This document shows positions 33,233 to 35,424 of a stretch of 35,424 nt of DNA, in pieces. The notes beneath the pieces were generated by a model. That model was not told where the DNA came from. It was given only the letters and a program-made list of their open reading frames with translations, and searched no databases. Source of the DNA: an uncultured Treponema sp. (GTDB lineage: Bacteria; Spirochaetota; Spirochaetia; Treponematales; Treponemataceae); contig ONPD01000015.1 in the NCBI GenBank assembly GCA_900319625.1, positions 1 to 35,424 of the forward strand. Reading direction: 5' to 3'. The stretch's first letter is position 1; each line of letters starts with the position of its first letter. Made by a program: the position numbers and the translations under genes.

Positions 33233-33305
33233 CACCTTACGCAGCGCGTAAGGTGAGCAGCGGTTCGTTGAACTTACATTTTTAATGGCAGTTATTAACC
33301 GCTGC
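33233..33305. repeat. Two consecutive hairpins in the asnS 3' region
   Basis: CACCTTACGC at 33233-33242 and GCGTAAGGTG at 33246-33255 form a perfect 10-bp stem with a 3-base loop. One base later GCAGCGGTT at 33257-33265 pairs with AACCGCTGC at 33297-33305 around a 31-base loop. Neither is followed by a T-run, so they are not simple terminators. They could stabilise the 3' end, or be a short repeat unit of REP type. Confidence 0.6.
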
Positions 33306-33320
33306 AGATTTCTAATTTCC

Positions 33321-33364
33321 AAAAAAGAGGGATAACAAAAATAATTGTTATCCCTCTTTTTTTT
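33321..33364. terminator. Strong bidirectional terminator after asnS
   Basis: GAGGGATAACAA at 33327-33338 pairs perfectly with TTGTTATCCCTC at 33345-33356 around a 6-base loop, flanked by six A's and a T-run (33356-33364). It should end asnS transcription and could work in both directions. Confidence 0.92.
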
Positions 33365-33365
33365 C

Positions 33366-33394
33366 TTGCCTTTTGAATCTTTTCAAATTACATT
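33366..33394 (+). promoter_or_regulatory. MATE gene promoter, predicts leaderless mRNA
   Basis: TTGCCT at 33366-33371, a 17-base spacer and TACATT at 33389-33394. The ATG at 33402 follows after seven bases, so transcription should start at the start codon. The -35 box begins two bases after the asnS terminator T-run. No Shine-Dalgarno site exists. Confidence 0.55.
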
Positions 33395-33401
33395 AATCCT
33401 T

Positions 33402-34781
33402 ATGAAATCGAAGATTGTCGATATGACACAGGGCTCGCCGATGAAGCATCTTCTGGCTTTTACCTGGCCGCTTTTGATTGGGAACGTTTTCCAGCAGTTT
33501 TACAATATGGTGGATTCGGTTATTGTCGGAAACTTTGTAGGGCCGGCGGCGCTGGCAGCGGTAGGAACCTGCGGCTCATTTGGATTTCTCTTTTTTTCTC
33601 TGGCAGGCGGTCTTGCAACCGGTATTGGAATTCTTGTTTCACAGTATTTTGGCGCAAAAAATGAAAGGGCTCTGCGTGCCACAATTGCAAATTCCTTTTT
33701 TATCCTTACAGTTTCTTCTTTTGCGGTAACGGTTATCGGAGTTTCTTTGTGCAGGGCCATTCTTCGCTTAATCAGCTGTCCGGAATCTATTCTGCCGGAT
33801 GCGGCACTTTACCTGCGCCTTACAACCTTTGGAATTATTTTTATCGCTTTTTATAACGGTATTTCTTCTATATTAAGGGCACTTGGCGACTCAAAGACGC
33901 CCCTTTACTTTTTGATTCTTGCAAGCCTTGTAAATGTTGTGCTTGATTTACTCTTTGTAGTTTATTTCGGCTGGGCAGTTCTGGGAGTTGCCCTTGCGAC
34001 AGTAATTTCTCAGGCGGTAAGTGCGGTTGCCTGCCTTATTTATGCCTTTGCAAAGGTTCCTTATTTCCGTTTTTCCAGAAAGGATTTAAGGCCTGACACT
34101 ACGATTGTTGCAAAATCCTTCAGAATCGGAATTCCTGTTGCCCTTCAAAGTTCTCTGATTGCAATTTCCTGCATTATGCTTCAGGGAGTTGTAAACTCCT
34201 TTGGTGAAATTGTAATGGCAACCTTTACTGTAGCAAGCCGTCTTGAGCAGCTGATTCATATGCCTTTTCAGTCACTTGCTGCTGCTATAACAACCTATGC
34301 AGGACAGAATTACGGGGCGCAGAATATTGATAGGGTTCGTAAGGGAATGCACCGGGGTATTTTCCTGGTTGCCGCCTTAAGCCTGCTGCTGGTTCCGGTA
34401 GTCTTTGTTTTTGGACGAACAATGATTGCCTTCTTTGTAAAAGATCAGGATGTAATCGAAATGGGTTATGTTGCCCTTAAACTGACCTGCTTTTTCTACT
34501 TCCCGCTTGGAATGATTTACATCCCTCGTGCCAGCTTGAACGGCTGCGGCGATGCAAACTTTGCTATGATGAACGGTCTTGTAGAAGTTGTCTGCCGAAT
34601 CCTTTTTGCCCACATTCTGGCAAGTATTGCAAGCATTACCGTGTTGGGTCATACTTTCCCAATCAGTTACTGGGGCGTCTGGCTGACAAATTCATTTACA
34701 TGGACTGTAACGGCAGTTGTCTGCGTGTGGAGATATAAGTTCGGCAAGTGGCGAACTACAATAATGACCGGGGAGTTTTAA
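33402..34781 (+). CDS. MATE-family efflux transporter
   Basis: A 459-residue inner-membrane protein with twelve predicted TM helices in two related halves. The N-terminus MTQGSPMKHLLAFTWPLLIGNVFQQFYNMVDSVIVG is a hallmark of bacterial MATE proteins, and the second half repeats the pattern from FRIGIPVALQSS. It exports drugs or metabolites in exchange for Na+ or H+; the substrate is unknown. The ATG at 33402 is chosen because the promoter's -10 box lies seven bases upstream; a longer reading would start inside the terminator. The phosphatase gene follows after nine bases. Confidence 0.92.
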   Translation: MKSKIVDMTQGSPMKHLLAFTWPLLIGNVFQQFYNMVDSVIVGNFVGPAALAAVGTCGSFGFLFFSLAGGLATGIGILVSQYFGAKNERALRATIANSFFILTVSSFAVTVIGVSLCRAILRLISCPESILPDAALYLRLTTFGIIFIAFYNGISSILRALGDSKTPLYFLILASLVNVVLDLLFVVYFGWAVLGVALATVISQAVSAVACLIYAFAKVPYFRFSRKDLRPDTTIVAKSFRIGIPVALQSSLIAISCIMLQGVVNSFGEIVMATFTVASRLEQLIHMPFQSLAAAITTYAGQNYGAQNIDRVRKGMHRGIFLVAALSLLLVPVVFVFGRTMIAFFVKDQDVIEMGYVALKLTCFFYFPLGMIYIPRASLNGCGDANFAMMNGLVEVVCRILFAHILASIASITVLGHTFPISYWGVWLTNSFTWTVTAVVCVWRYKFGKWRTTIMTGEF

Positions 34782-34790
34782 GAGGATTTT

Positions 34791-35255
34791 ATGATAAGAA
34801 TTTTATTTGTCTGCCACGGAAATATTTGCAGAAGCCCCATGGCAGAATTTGTAATGAAGGATTTTGTGCATAAAGCAGGCCTTCAAGAAGATTTTTATAT
34901 TGATTCCGCCGCTACCAGCACCGAAGAAATCGGGAACGGAATGCACCGCGGAACCCTGCAGAAGCTGCGCGAAAACGGAATTACCTTTACGGACCACCGT
35001 GCCCGTCAGATTACTGCTGCCGATTACGAAAAATACGACTACTTAATCGGTATGGACGAAGAAAATCTTTTTTATATGAAAAGACGCTGGAATGGCGACC
35101 CGGAAGGTAAGGTTCATCTCTTACTTGAATACTGCGGCTGTACTGACGAAGTTGCAGACCCCTGGTACACCGGCAATTTTGACGAAACCTGGGCAGACAT
35201 AACCGCCGGCTGCGCAGCAATGCTGGAATTTCTTAAGCAGAGCGGGCGGGTGTAG
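34791..35255 (+). CDS. Low-molecular-weight protein tyrosine phosphatase
   Basis: A 154-residue LMW-PTP of normal length. The P-loop CHGNICRS starts at Cys8 (nucleophile) with Arg14, and the general acid is Asp123 in VADPWYTG. It removes phosphate from protein tyrosines, or could be an arginine phosphatase-like relative. GAGG lies five bases before the ATG and the gap from the MATE gene is nine bases, so they share a transcript. No kinase partner is nearby. Confidence 0.93.
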   Translation: MIRILFVCHGNICRSPMAEFVMKDFVHKAGLQEDFYIDSAATSTEEIGNGMHRGTLQKLRENGITFTDHRARQITAADYEKYDYLIGMDEENLFYMKRRWNGDPEGKVHLLLEYCGCTDEVADPWYTGNFDETWADITAGCAAMLEFLKQSGRV

Positions 35256-35264
35256 GGGGCAACC

Positions 35265-35325
35265 GTGCCGAGCGTGGAGGGGCGCGGAGCGCGTGCGAAG
35301 CACCGAACGTAGTGGAGCCCGGAAG
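35265..35325. repeat. G+C-rich degenerate repeat between the phosphatase gene and an IS end
   Basis: This stretch is much richer in G+C than its surroundings and is built of variations on short units such as GAGCG, GGAGC, GCGAAGC and GTAGTGGAGC, including CGCGGAGCGCG at 35282-35292. It is non-coding on the plus strand and occupies the place where a terminator would be expected. It looks like a dispersed repeat or an old insertion boundary. Confidence 0.45.
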
Positions 35326-35424
35326 TGAACTGAACCCCAAAAGTTGGACACTTTTGGAGGAAAAATGCAAAGAAAATTTGATGTAAATTTCAAATTGTCT
35401 GTAGTTCAGATGTATTTGAGACAA
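35326..35424 (+). mobile_element. Left end of an IS3-family (IS150-like) insertion sequence
   Basis: The probable terminal inverted repeat begins TGAACTGAACCCCAAAAG near 35326 and continues with TTGGACAC and CTTTTGGAGG, a sequence style common at ends of IS3/IS150-group elements. A transposase orfA starts within it. The rest of the element, its right end and any target duplication lie outside the window, so the exact boundary is uncertain by a few bases. Confidence 0.75.
35365..35424 (+). CDS. IS3-type transposase OrfA, 5' end only
   Basis: Twenty codons are visible, starting MQRKFDVNFKLSVVQMYL, which is the typical beginning of the helix-turn-helix DNA-binding protein OrfA (IS3/IS911/IS150 type). 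GGAGG lies four bases before the ATG. The gene continues beyond the window; orfB with the DDE domain would be expected next. Confidence 0.75.
   Translation, partial: MQRKFDVNFKLSVVQMYLRQ

Noticed and set aside
33345..33401. Longer N-terminus for the MATE protein
   Set aside because: The extension would start within the asnS terminator hairpin and upstream of the recognised promoter.

Overview
The window looks like the chromosome of a host-associated or rumen-type Treponema (Spirochaetota). This is inferred from gene content and style: tightly packed operons, A+T-rich intergenic DNA, secreted proteins starting MKKI..., outer-membrane barrels ending in Phe, a cheR-cheB pair, an ammonia-dependent AsnA, a 2-keto-3-deoxygluconate kinase, a ~1500-residue double CoA-dehydratase activase, and several families I know only as spirochaetal hypotheticals. 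No rRNA or tRNA gene is visible, so the genus call is an inference.

Layout. 1-3600 is an A+T-rich accessory segment: the 3' end of an unknown repeat-bearing gene, a DUF4143-type AAA ATPase, then (minus strand) a second AAA ATPase followed by a serine recombinase, with three different short-repeat arrays next to them. 3666-4826 is an outer-membrane porin-like gene on the minus strand. 4992-9512 encodes the double activase. 9567-18790 is one long plus-strand run: secreted hypothetical, large periplasmic TPR protein, outer-membrane barrel, ExbB, ExbD, TonB and a KDG kinase. 18900-20979 is cheR-cheB. 21012-22866 (minus) holds polyprenyl synthetase, a TPR protein and a small membrane protein. 22867-23276 has no gene but carries an origin-like DnaA-box region with a split parS-like inverted repeat. 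23277-23831 (minus) is a STAS/zinc-ribbon protein. 23950-30378 (plus) holds two linked membrane proteins, apt, asnA, a radical-SAM-like protein without cluster cysteines and an RluA-type pseudouridine synthase. 30362-31633 (minus) is a BrkB/YihY membrane protein fused to a cyclic-nucleotide-binding domain. 31760-35255 (plus) is asnS, a MATE transporter and a low-molecular-weight tyrosine phosphatase. The window ends in a G+C-rich repeat and the left end of an IS3-type element.

How the genes work together. The TPR-barrel-ExbB-ExbD-TonB block looks like one envelope-spanning, proton-driven machine, with inner-membrane motor, periplasmic scaffold and outer-membrane barrel made from one transcript. 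The co-transcribed KDG kinase hints at uronate or pectin-type sugar use. A second theme is transcriptional: at least five first-in-operon genes (activase, cheR, polyprenyl synthetase, apt, MATE) lack a Shine-Dalgarno sequence and have a good -35/-10 pair ending 6-9 bases before the start codon, which predicts leaderless mRNAs. Operon-internal genes mostly have GGAGG-like sites. The strongest candidates for new biology are the origin-like region away from dnaA, the Ton-like operon, the leaderless promoters, the BrkB-cNMP fusion and the helically phased repeat array beside the recombinase/ATPase pair.
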